A stretch of 64,000 nt of DNA from Coptis chinensis (lineage: Eukaryota; Streptophyta; Magnoliopsida; Ranunculales; Ranunculaceae). The translations under genes and the position numbers were made by a program. The notes under the pieces were generated by a model. That model was not told where the DNA came from. It searched no databases and worked only from the letters and a program-made list of their open reading frames with translations. Location of the stretch: the NCBI GenBank assembly GCA_015680905.1, contig CM027382.1:24649501-24713500 (forward strand), written 5' to 3'. This document shows positions 13,801-22,858 of the stretch, one piece after another (position 1 is the first letter of the stretch; the number at the start of each line of letters is the position of its first letter).

Positions 13801-13918
13801 CAAGATCACCAAGTATAAACTGCCCTAATTTCTTCTTCAATAGAAATTTCAACACATGTTTAATTGCCCATCGTGAAAACATCGCTTCTGCTGACTTGGC
13901 AATATTCCATGGAAACAT
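2774..13918 (-). CDS. ATG2: Autophagy-related protein 2 (ATG2), 3' end missing
   Basis: ATG2 is a large lipid-transfer protein that bridges the endoplasmic reticulum and the growing autophagosome membrane and works with ATG18 and ATG9. Ten exons were placed by splice consensus and frame: 13715-13918, 11598-12682, 9427-9575, 8963-9138, 5547-8804, 5323-5435, 4995-5190, 3870-3983, 3009-3116, 2774-2906. They total 5536 nt (1845 codons plus 1 nt) and every junction keeps frame. Exon 1 encodes the chorein-type N-terminus, starting [17 protein letters not shown]; this ATG is chosen because plant ATG2 proteins begin at the same place. Exon 2 contains the conserved [15 protein letters not shown] block. 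Exons 8-10 reach the conserved C-terminal ATG_C region ([16 protein letters not shown], then [16 protein letters not shown]). Arabidopsis ATG2 has roughly 1.9 thousand residues, so only the last ~150 should be missing. No internal stop is seen. Confidence 0.95.
4211..4836 (+). mobile_element. 5'-truncated LINE with (TA)n tail and 14-bp TSD
   Basis: An open frame from about 4250 to 4708 encodes the zinc-binding C-terminal part of a plant LINE reverse transcriptase ([16 protein letters not shown], then [10 protein letters not shown] and [12 protein letters not shown]) and ends in a normal stop. It is followed by a short 3' UTR and a pure TA run at 4775-4836. AACTCTAAAGTTGA occurs at 4197-4210 and again at 4837-4850, directly flanking the insert. 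This is the expected TSD of target-primed reverse transcription. The element lies antisense to ATG2 inside intron 7. The open frame and exact TSD suggest a young insertion. Confidence 0.92.
4775..4836. repeat. (TA)n microsatellite at LINE 3' end
   Basis: About 31 uninterrupted TA units. It is the 3' tail of the LINE copy, replacing the poly(A) seen on the other LINE copies in this window. Confidence 0.95.
9576..11597 (-). other. ATG2 intron 2
   Basis: About 2 kb of AT-rich intron between the exon ending at 11598 and the one starting at 9575. No coding similarity recognised. A short degenerate CACGCT/CTCGCT repeat is visible at about 11123-11160. Acceptor TTGCAG and donor AAG|GTCTGT are clear on the minus strand. 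Confidence 0.7.
12683..13714 (-). other. ATG2 intron 1
   Basis: Donor AAG|GTATGA (exon ends 13715) and acceptor CTTCCAG before 12682 are clear. The roughly 1-kb intron holds no recognised element. Confidence 0.75.
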
Positions 13919-14060
13919 CTTCAATGAGCTTTTGAGGTTAAAAAGTGTGTTGCTTGTGGATGAAGTTTCCTTCTTCTTCTTCTTCTTCCATTCAATAATT
14001 CAATGAATGAAAGAAAAAAGAGAGAGAAAAGAAACTAAAGGAGGTGTTGTCTTAAATCTT
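13919..14060 (-). promoter_or_regulatory. ATG2 5' UTR / promoter-proximal region
   Basis: Directly upstream of the chosen ATG2 start there is a CTT-rich tract on the plus strand (about 13966-13989, AAG-rich in the sense of the gene) followed by GA-rich sequence to about 14040. Such purine-rich tracts are common in plant 5' UTRs. No clear TATA box could be assigned. The next 450 bp upstream hold no recognised feature. Confidence 0.4.
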
Positions 14061-14520
14061 AATATTTGTTGGCTATTTACAACTGTTTTAGATATTATAT
14101 TTTTAGCTATTTGCACCCCATAAACACGTTTTTCTTGTTACTGTTCGAGTCCTGTTGCATCAACGTGGTTTTCAAATTGGTGCAACCAGAAGTGGGCCCA
14201 TCAAGTGGGCAAGTGGCTATAATATATATTATTTTTATCCTGTTATAGTAATAATATACTTCCTCTTGGCTTTGGGTGGATTAGAGCACAGGGTCAGTGA
14301 GGGGCATCTTTACGGTTTTCATCGAGTCAGTGAGTGTATCACGTATGTGCACCACAAATGACAAAAAGAAGATTCCCCAAATTGATAATTGACTAGACCC
14401 CATATCATGCATCATCATCATATAAAAAGTCTTGATAAGGAAAAAGAAAGACCAAAAGTTTGAGAGAAGAGAATTCACAATGAGCTGCACATTGTTACAA
14501 AAAGGGTTAACTATGGATTT

Positions 14521-17243
14521 TAGTTTTAATGAAATTTTTATTGGGCTCTAATTCTTAAGATTTTCAATCCATATCATATATCTAAGTTCATATTTATTAG
14601 CTTATGTAATTTTTGTTATAAGATTATAGCTAAGATTTTTGCTAATAGGCTCAAAGCTCATATCAATAAGATTGTCTCTCATTTTCAAAGAGCTTTCATA
14701 AAATGCATAAATATAGAAGATAATATTGGCCTTGTTAGTGAGATTTTCTATAGTATGAAACATATGAAAACTAAAAAAAAAATTGTAACTCTTAAAATAG
14801 ATATGGTCAAAGTCTATGATAAAGTTGAATGGTCTTTCATAAATAATATTTTCAAAAATTTTGGGTTTAGTGATAAGTGGATCGGAGACTCCTCATCCCC
14901 CAATGTCTTTCAACTGTTTCCTTTAGTGTTGTTAAATGGCTCACCCCTTGAGAAGTTCACTCCTGATAAAAGTCTGAGACAGGGAGATCCTCTCTCCCCT
15001 TACCTTTTTATTCTTGTGTCTGAAGTTTTATTTAGAATGATAGCCAAGATTGAGAGCAATGGGGATATCCATGGTATTAAAATCAAAATGAATACTCATC
15101 CTATCACTCACATCCTTTAAGCAGATGATCTTATCTTGTTCACCAGAGCTAATCTGGCTGAAAGTGGTCAGTCTAATTAAGAGCATCCTTGAGGAATACT
15201 ATGAAGCTTCTGGGCAAAAGATAAATTATGGTAAGTATAGTATTTATTATAGGAAACATGTTCATAATATGCATAAAAATATTTTGGAAAATTATATATT
15301 TTTTTTTATAAAAAAGATAGGTATTTGGGGGTCTTTATTGTTTTATCACATAAAAAAATGAAGACTTTGATTATTTAGTTGATAAAGTACATGGTAAGAT
15401 TAGAGGATGGAGAGCAAAAGTCGTAGCTCAAGCTGGGATGACTACCCTCATACAAGCTGTGGCACAGGGCACACTTTTATATGTTATATATAGCTACATA
15501 TAAACTCCCTAGATCTACTTGTAAGAATATGGATAAAGCTTGTACCTGTAGATACTTCTGGTGGCATGACACAAAAGAGAGCAAAAACATCCACACCATT
15601 GGGTGGGATGGCATATGCAGAACCAAGGCCTAAGTCTAAGGAAAGTTGGTGATATGAATAAGGCTATGCTAGCTAAGCTGGCTTGGAAAGCTATCACTGA
15701 TACATCATCTATTTTGGCAAAAACTTTATTGGCTACCTATGGAAAGAACTGGTTTGACATAAAAGTTGACCCTCCATCTAAGGCTTCTTGGTTCTGGAAA
15801 GGCATCCATAGAACAGCCAGAGATATTCTTCTAGGGATAATATGGAGCATTGGGAAGGGGGAGAAGGTTAATGTAATGAAACAACCTTGGATCCTCCTTA
15901 AAGATGCTCCTATTACTCTGAGAGATATTGGACCTAACAAACCAAACTTTGAGGACCGTAGAGTGAGGGACTTGATGCTAGGTGATGGTAATGGTTGGGA
16001 CTATCACAAGGTGGAGAATCTTTTCTCACCAGATATAGCAAACTTGATAAAGCAAGTTGTTATCAGACCATCCAGTTTGGCAAGTGATAAAGTCAGATGG
16101 GTGAGAACCAAGAATGGCTTGCTATATGTAAAGTCTGTTTACCAGTTTCTGAAAAAAGATGAATGGCAAGCTAGGGGACACACCCTCTTTTAACTCTAAA
16201 GCTATAAAGACTATTTGGAAAACTCAGATAACATCCAGCAACCAAATTATTATGTGGAAGATGCATATGAACATCCTCCCTACAGGAGATCTGTTGGCAA
16301 GGAAAAACATAAAAAGGGATTATACTTGCCCTTTTTGCTAGCTAGAACTAGAAGACCCCATGCACATTTTTTTCTAAATGTAAATGGATAAAATCGATAT
16401 GGTTTGCTTCTGATATGGGAGCAATAATAGAGGAGATGGCAAACAAGTCTATTAGGGAATGGTTGGACATGTTCCTTTAATGGAGTAAGACCAAAGATCC
16501 TGACATTGCAGAAAAGGGACTGCTAGCAGCTATCATATTGCAAGAGATATGGGAGATGGGGAACAGGGCCAAGTTCGAAAGCAAAGTTCCTAACAGAGAT
16601 TGTCTCATAAGGAGAGCTTATGCTAAGTGGAATAGATGCATCCAAGTTTTCAGTGAGAACCAAGGAGTTGATAATGCTAACATATAAACTCATAACTTAT
16701 TTCCTTATGTGCAATATACCTCTAACTTCCCCTTTATTGAATTAAACACAATTGTAATTAGGTTTGATGCTGCATTCTGCAGGGATACAAGGGCTACTGC
16801 AGCGGGGGCTTTGGCATGGGATGAGGAAGGCAAGCTGATGGGAGCAACCACTAGGAGTTTTGAAGCAGGAAGTGTTGAAGAAGTAGAGATGGTGACTTTT
16901 GAAGTTGCTGCAAAATTGGCTAGGAGTACAAGAGAGACATCCTTTTTATTTGAGAGAGACTGTAAACAAGTTATTCAGGATTTACATAACTCTCTAGATA
17001 TAAACTCTAATAAATGGAGACTAGTACCTATTAGATGTATGAGACTTGGCTTATGTAAGCCATTCACTTTTTGTCAGTTTAGCTGGATAAGCAGGATGTC
17101 TAACGTATAATCTCATGATCTCGCAAAGTGGGCTTTCCATAACCACGGTGTGAGCTTACTATCTAGACATCTATTAGATTGTAGTATTGTACCTTTGATG
17201 TTTTAATGATATATATAAGACATGTTTCTATCGGAAAAAAAAA
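14521..17243 (+). mobile_element. Decayed LINE (L1-type): RT, zinc-binding and RNase H regions
   Basis: Plus-strand sequence encodes, in broken frames, reverse transcriptase (from about 14620: KIIAKIFANRLKAHINK, then LKIDMVKVYDKVEWSF at 14755-15120 and a SLRQGDPLSPYLFIL block), the zf-RVT part (15600-16341) and an RNase H-like domain (16709-17110; RFDAAFCRDTRATAAG). It ends with a short 3' UTR and poly(A) at about 17235-17243. The endonuclease and 5' part are absent, so it is 5'-truncated. ATGGATTT at 14513-14520 and again at 17244-17251 may be a short TSD. The frame is interrupted by several stops and frameshifts, so it is inactive. In the RT the codons after ILF/ILxADD are disrupted near 15117-15130. 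Confidence 0.85.
16709..17110 (+). pseudogene. LINE RNase H-like domain (RVT_3 type)
   Basis: Open stretch with the plant LINE RNase H pattern: FDAAFCRDTRATAAGALAWD (usually FDGA/FDAA...GG.G.V.RD), an E in the middle, then ERDCKQVIQDLHN, matching the E.D...v...l block. It is the 3'-terminal domain of the decayed LINE and is followed by its poly(A). It is out of frame with the preceding zf-RVT part, so it is a relic. Confidence 0.75.
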
Positions 17244-17251
17244 ATGGATTT

Positions 17252-17800
17252 GGTTTGTGTACATTACAGTGTTTTTTCGATTTGGCGACTCTGCTTTTTT
17301 TTTAATCTATTTTGAACTCTACTTTTAATTATTATTTTTTTCCCAAAATCTGGTGACTCTGTTATGTGGTGCTTAATTTTTCTAACAGCCCCAAATATTT
17401 TCTTAAGTGGCATTTTTTTATTATTAATTATGTGGCATTTTTTATGAAAATAAAACTGCTCCTAACCATTACAGTATGATTTTGGGTCTGATTTTTCAAA
17501 TTATCGGGGTTAATTATTGGTAATCAATATGAAGGATATCATAGGTCGTCTTCATCCCCAATTGGTAACCAACATAATGGTCTGATTTTCTCGCTATAAT
17601 TAAATAAAGTTCATAATTAGAACAAAAGAAGATACTCTCTCACTCTTCTTGTTGCTTGTGTCAACAAATTAAAGTAGGGAGTTCTCTAATCACCTCTACT
17701 TTGATAGCACGTATTCTTGCGAGATCATCAATGGAATCAAATAGATTTTGGGTATAGATACGGATTGCAGGAATTCCAACAGAAAATGGTCGTCTATTAT
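17252..17800. other. Intergenic, no gene; diverged repeat with 22.1-22.2 kb
   Basis: AT-rich sequence without coding potential. The part at about 17252-17310 (ending CGATTTGGCGACTCTGCTTT) resembles the reverse complement of about 22140-22205 (CAATTTGGTGACTCTACTTT). The two are in inverted orientation and may be old copies of one repeat. Nothing else recognised. Confidence 0.35.
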
Positions 17801-17829
17801 GAGATTATGTAGGGGCTTGAGTTGGGTGA

Positions 17830-18520
17830 CTGAAATATATAAGAGCTTCATTTGCGCGGCAGTTGATGGAATCTGGAAAGAGCGAAATGCACGCAGGTTT
17901 CAAAATTAGGGAAGGGCAGCATCAGTAGTTTTGAGAAGAGTACTAAGAAATATGAAAACCTACATTCAGGTACAAGTATCGGAAATGGAGGACACTAATC
18001 GGGCTTTAAGGTTGGCTCGGACTATCGGCATCCGTCAAAGTTCCAAAGAGCGACAACAACAACACCGTTAATGGATCCCGCCAGAACAAGAGCGAGTTAA
18101 GCTGAATACGGATGGGTCATTAACAGGAGAGGGTACAGGTCATGGTGGAGCAATCAGGAATTGCAAGGGGGAAGTTCTGGCAGCATTAAATTTTCTGGTA
18201 GTGGTGGCGAGTGGTCAGTCCAATTCCAGGAACTGAAAGCTATCGAGGTTGGGCTGGGCAGATGTATAAAAATGGGCTTTGAGAATGTTGATGTGGCGTT
18301 AGACTCTCTTCTAGCAATCCAAATGATAACAAAACTGGCAAAGCCACCTTGGAATTGTCTCGATGTGTTAACACATATCTTAGAAATGTCATCCAATTTT
18401 ATAAGCTGTAGTTTTGCTCATGTATATCGGGAGACCAATAGAGTCGCAGATCATCTTGATGGACTCTCTAGTTCCCATGTAAGGGATATTTTGCATGTTG
18501 GTCCTCCTCTAGATAGATAA
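17830..18520 (+). pseudogene. Second LINE 3' fragment with RNase H domain
   Basis: Broken plus-strand frames give GIWKERNARRFQ (end of the LINE zinc-binding region), then VKLNTDGSLTGEGTGHGG (start of the RVT_3 RNase H domain, with the first catalytic Asp), and in another frame ELKAIEVGLGRCIKMGFENV and HVYRETNRVADHLDGLSS (the later Glu and Asp blocks). The domain therefore contains at least one frameshift near 18160. It differs from the 14.5-17.2 kb copy and represents another LINE family. Its 3' region is interrupted by the hAT element at 18594. Confidence 0.75.
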
Positions 18521-18593
18521 TTATATAAGCTTGTCGAGGAGGATGCAACGGGTACCATATATGTAAGATTTGGTTGATTAATGCAGGTAGGGG

Positions 18594-19034
18594 TAGGGCT
18601 GGAAATGGTGCGGGTTTTGACCCGAATCCGACCCGATCCAAACCCATTCCAACGGGTTTGGACCTTAATAATGAGTCCGAATAAGAAAATGGATCGGATA
18701 TGGATTATCCATTTTTAATTCGGATTCAAATATGGTTTTACTTAAACGGTTCGGATCCTCCTAGATCCAATCCAAAATATAAAATTTTGTTAATATATCT
18801 TCCAAATAATAATAGGTCTCTCTTGTTTGTAGACACGTGGGTGATTGAGAACTTGTGGTTCGCAATTCGGGTCGGGTCGGATCCGATTATCCCATTTACA
18901 AAAATGGTTCGGATATGGTATGCTATTTTGGATCCATTCGGGTCATGGATTCGGATCTGGTTTTGTATTGAAAAAATGGATCTGGGCATGGATATAGTCT
19001 GATCCGACCCGAACCCGCTCCATTTACAGCCCTA
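18594..19034. mobile_element. Non-autonomous hAT element (441 bp) with 8-bp TSD
   Basis: Ends are TAGGGCTGGAAATGG at 18594 and CCATTTACAGCCCTA ending at 19034. Flanking 8-bp duplications GGTAGGGG are at 18586-18593 and 19035-19042. Inside, short words of the type GGTTCGGAT, GATCCGA and CCCGAAC recur in both orientations near the ends. No transposase is encoded. It sits in the tail of the LINE fragment, so it inserted later than that LINE. Confidence 0.9.
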
Positions 19035-19233
19035 GGTAGGGGTCCGCCTAACCCCAGCTTAATATTTAAAAAAAAATGTTTACCAACATCAATTTCATCA
19101 TTGATATATCATTTAAGAAGACTGAAAGAATATCATTGATGGGTATAATAACAAGGAATAGAGGAACAAGAGTTGCTATGAATCAAGGCTAATAACTGGT
19201 GGGGTATCTCCAACAAAAAAAAAACAAAAACAC

Positions 19234-19919
19234 GGTATTGGCACCCTATTTTATGGGATTGGCACCCCTTTGGCAAAAAATTAAACAATAATAATTATTT
19301 CTTATATGTCCTTTTACACCCCACATACTCATAGTTCTACGGCATTAGGTTGCCGCGAGATCCCATATCACACGACAGGCAGTTGCCGCGAGATCCCATA
19401 TCCCACGGCAGGCAGTTGCCGCGGAACATTTTTTTTAATTTTTTTTTCACTTCAAATTTTGCGTATTGAGTACACACAACATATGAACACCTCATTTTAT
19501 TCTTTAAAGCTTCTTTATCACTCAAAGACATAATACCAAAACCATGACAAAAAAAATGTACAATCGAGGCATAATTTTGCTATCTCGTGACAAATATTTT
19601 CATATGCTATAAGAAAATTTTGTGATCAAATTAATGAAGAAGAGTTTTGATAATTAACACAAGCAAAGATTCAATTTTAGTGAACGCAACCATCTCGCGA
19701 CAACTATTTTTTTTTTACGATAGCTATTAAAAAAAAAAAATTACCCACGACAACCACCTTCCATGGGATATGGGATCTCACGGCAACTCGATGTCGTGGA
19801 TTGTGCGATCTCGCGACAACTTCTTGCCGTGAGTATTTTTTATGTGATTAATGGAGAGATGCTAGTACATTTGAATTGGTCAAATGGGTGTCAATTCCAT
19901 AAAGTGGGGTGTGAATACT
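19234..19919. mobile_element. Inverted-repeat transposon (MITE-like), superfamily uncertain
   Basis: The left end (GTATTGGCACCCTATTTTATGG...) matches the reverse complement of the right end (GTATTCACACCCCACTTTATGG...) over about 38 bp with several mismatches. A second inverted pair lies inside: GTTGCCGCGAGATCCCATATC, tandemly repeated at about 19350-19410, and GGGATATGGGATCTCACGGCAAC near 19757-19785. The interior is AT-rich and non-coding. No convincing TSD is visible (a TA dinucleotide on each side is the best candidate), so the superfamily is left open. Confidence 0.65.
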
Positions 19920-20545
19920 GCGACCCTAAAAAAATAGTCAAATTTATTTGGTGGCTCATCTTGATGTGCTCTCATTGTTATTGTAGAGATTGATTTTTTT
20001 GGTCATTTAGATATGGCGAATAATGCTTCTATGGTTAATACTTGGACTAAATCATTTTATTATGGCTCATATGCTCCCATGGGTGCTGATTATATATCCT
20101 GATATGTAATTCAAGCATTTTGAAGTATTGGGTGTTGATGAGAATAAAAGAAGCAGTAATAGTGACGTTAGGGAGAGAAGTAGTGGCGGCAACGAGGACG
20201 ATTGTGAGGCTTGGTTGGAAAGAAGTTGCGGTGGCTTATCCTAGAGATTTTCATGGTTCAGATTTTAGAGCAGTTTTTTGTCTTCAATTTTCTTTATTTG
20301 TATGTCTTTAGAATGAGTAGTGCTACAGAAACCTATTTTTAAGACCTACTATTGCGACTCACTATTTACTATTGTTGTTGGTTTGCATTGTAATACACAT
20401 GGACTTGTATCTCTATGTAAATCAATGATAATGACTTTTGACACATCAATAGGTTCAAATAGTAGGTTAAATAAGTGGGTCGGTGTAATATTAATGCTTT
20501 AAAACTTAGAAGGGCAATCAGTATAGTTAATCGAGCAAATGGTGA
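19920..20545. other. Intergenic, nothing recognised
   Basis: AT-rich sequence between two inverted-repeat elements. Only short chance frames are present and no similarity to a known protein family was noticed. Confidence 0.5.
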
Positions 20546-20553
20546 TTTATAAT

Positions 20554-21143
20554 GGGTGATCTTGGACACATCCAAAAAAACGCTCCCATACTTCGTAACT
20601 AACTAATTTTTTTGTCATACCCTAACAACCATACCACAACATCCGCTTCAATCCAATAATATCTCCCAAGTTAATTTGGGGTCTTTCCAATAGGGGCAAA
20701 AACAACCCCTTTTTTTTTTGGCAATCTTTATCTTTTTCTATTTGTCAAAATTTGATTTTGATTTTTTTTCCTTCATCCTCATTAAGTTGGTATTTATCCT
20801 CATTATTTTGGTATTGTTGATTCAAATCAAATGCGAGTGTTTGCACGTTTATTAGTGAGAGAAAAGTTGCTAAATAAGAGGTTATTGGAGAAAAAATCAA
20901 GATTATTTTATTTTTTATAGAAGAAGAACACGTTATTGTTTTTTTTCAGTTACAAGTGAAAAACTTAGAGTATTGGCTCCTTATTAGTCCCATAATGTAT
21001 ATATTATAATAAATGAATTGTTTTGTCTTTGGTATGCCTAATAAAAAAAAAAAAGGGAATATAAATATGTTTAAAACAATTTTATTTATTTATTTTAAAA
21101 TTGGGATATGAGAGTGTTTTTATAGGTGTGTCCAAAATCTCCC
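20554..21143. mobile_element. MITE-like element (590 bp) with 8-bp TSD
   Basis: The left end GGGTGATCTTGGACACATCC...AAACGCTCCCATA matches the reverse complement of the right end GGGAGATTTTGGACACACCT...AAACACTCTCATA over about 40 bp. TTTATAAT occurs at 20546-20553 and at 21144-21151, directly next to the two ends. Eight base pairs fit a hAT-type insertion, although the GGG start could also suggest Mutator with an eroded ninth base. There is no coding potential inside. Confidence 0.8.
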
Positions 21144-21325
21144 TTTATAATCTACTTGTAGAACACAATTAAATTGAGTTAGTGGGTTTATTTCATTGAC
21201 ATATTATTAGGAGGGGAAATTTGTATGGTTTGAATTTTGTAAATTTTGAAAAGAAAATATTTGACTCTGTTATAAAGATTAGAGCACCAACTTAACAGAG
21301 TAACCAATTTGAAAAAAAGAGTAGT

Positions 21326-22101
21326 GCTAGCGGGACAGCTACTGTCTTATATTTGGCTCACAGCCCAATAGGCTAATGCCACATCATACAAGAGAAACTT
21401 GTTACTCATTCAGTCTAATTCACATTTTAGTTTATAAAAAAAAATAATAAAAAAAAAAAATAAGATAAAGAAACCAAGGAATTCATCTTGTTCACCTGTA
21501 CCAACTATGGTTGTGTCTCTTCGTCTTCGACTCGAAAGGGAATGGTAGCCCAAAAACAGTCATGACTTTCACCACTTCTAAATAAATACATATTTATCAA
21601 AAAAAAAAAAAAAAATCCCAAATAAATGCATAATTTTGAAAATTTCTCAAATAGCAAATCACCTAGAGAAAACTATATTTCAGTATGCATACAAGATCGC
21701 TCATTTTCTAGATGAAATCCAAATGATTGTATTGCTTTCAACAGAAAAACATGATTTTTATTTGAAAAATACAACTTTAATTTGTATTGTTGCCAATTGG
21801 TTTTTATTGTATTAGTGTTCTTTTTTTATATTAATGACTTGATTAAGCAAAATTGAAAAAGATAAGTGGTTTTCTGCTAATAGCAGTGGGAAGAAGAGAA
21901 TTAATATTTGTGTGTTTTCTTTTTGTTTTATTGTTATTTGTTTTTCTTAATTTTCATTAACTAAAGAAAAGAGAGAAAGAGAGAGAGGGAGAGAGAGAGA
22001 ACCGGATGAAAGAGTAACAAATTTTTTATCTGTAACGTGGCCAACACTTGATTGGGCTGTTAGCCCGGTACAACACAGTAGCTGTCCCGTGTCCCGCTAG
22101 C
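21326..22101. mobile_element. Inverted-repeat element, GCTAGCGGGAC termini
   Basis: GCTAGCGGGACAGCTACTGT at the left end is found inverted at the right end, where ACGGGAC is duplicated once. The similarity continues inward for more than 60 bp (CAGCCCAAT, then the GCCAC and TTGTTACTC words on both sides). No flanking duplication could be assigned. A GA-rich run lies at about 21966-22001. No protein is encoded, so it is a non-autonomous element of uncertain class. Confidence 0.65.
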
Positions 22102-22109
22102 ATTTTCGT

Positions 22110-22858
22110 GAATTTTTTTTTAAGTACAATCCAAGTTAGATTAAAAAAAAGTAGAGTCACCAAATTGAAAAAACATGTAAAATACACTGACCCAAATCTA
22201 TAATTAAACCTTACAAAAATACGGGAGAAAAAAGAATTTTTACTTGAGGGACCATCGCAACACAAACGGATAAATAAACAAAAGCCATGCCAATGTGTTT
22301 GCCGGGAAAAATAAATGTTGAGTGCACCGATCACATAACAAAAAGACTTGGTTCTAGTAGCAAATACTGAAGACTTAAATGGAGTAACTAACTAGTTAAG
22401 ATTTTCATGACCTCACTATATGAAAATATTACAGGGAAGGAGATTTCTTTCTGTATTTTCTCTATAACAAGAGCTTCGTATATAGTGGAAGTGAACCCAC
22501 AAACTAAACAATGGGTTGTCACACACACTTGGAATCGTAAAAGGATTATCGAATATGCCTTGCACAAATCATTCCAGGGAGCACACATCTTGGTGCACAA
22601 CTCTGCAGATGATATGCAGCTCGTTAAACAAATGAAAAGGCTAATATCACTGATTCTCCAATCTGAAGAGCAAAGTTAAGAGATATCTTTGAAGTTTTTC
22701 CTGAATTGGAAGTCAGAATGTAGCCAAACCTTCATACTCATCATGGTCAATGAAACAATGATGCCAACGGTGTTAGAGACCTTGAATTTCCCAATAATGG
22801 TCAGCTATGAAATGTGTTAGTACCAAAATAATTAAAAATTCATGCTCCAGAGGATTTG
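22110..22858 (-). other. Region downstream of the PP2C gene, probable 3' UTR in part
   Basis: The PP2C stop codon is at 22859-22861. The sequence left of it should include the 3' UTR, but no clear AATAAA-type signal on the minus strand could be fixed. No other gene is supported here. Confidence 0.35.

Noticed and set aside
22407..22679. 90-residue plus-strand frame downstream of PP2C
   Set aside because: No recognised domain, overlaps the probable PP2C 3' UTR on the other strand, and has no promoter or homologue.
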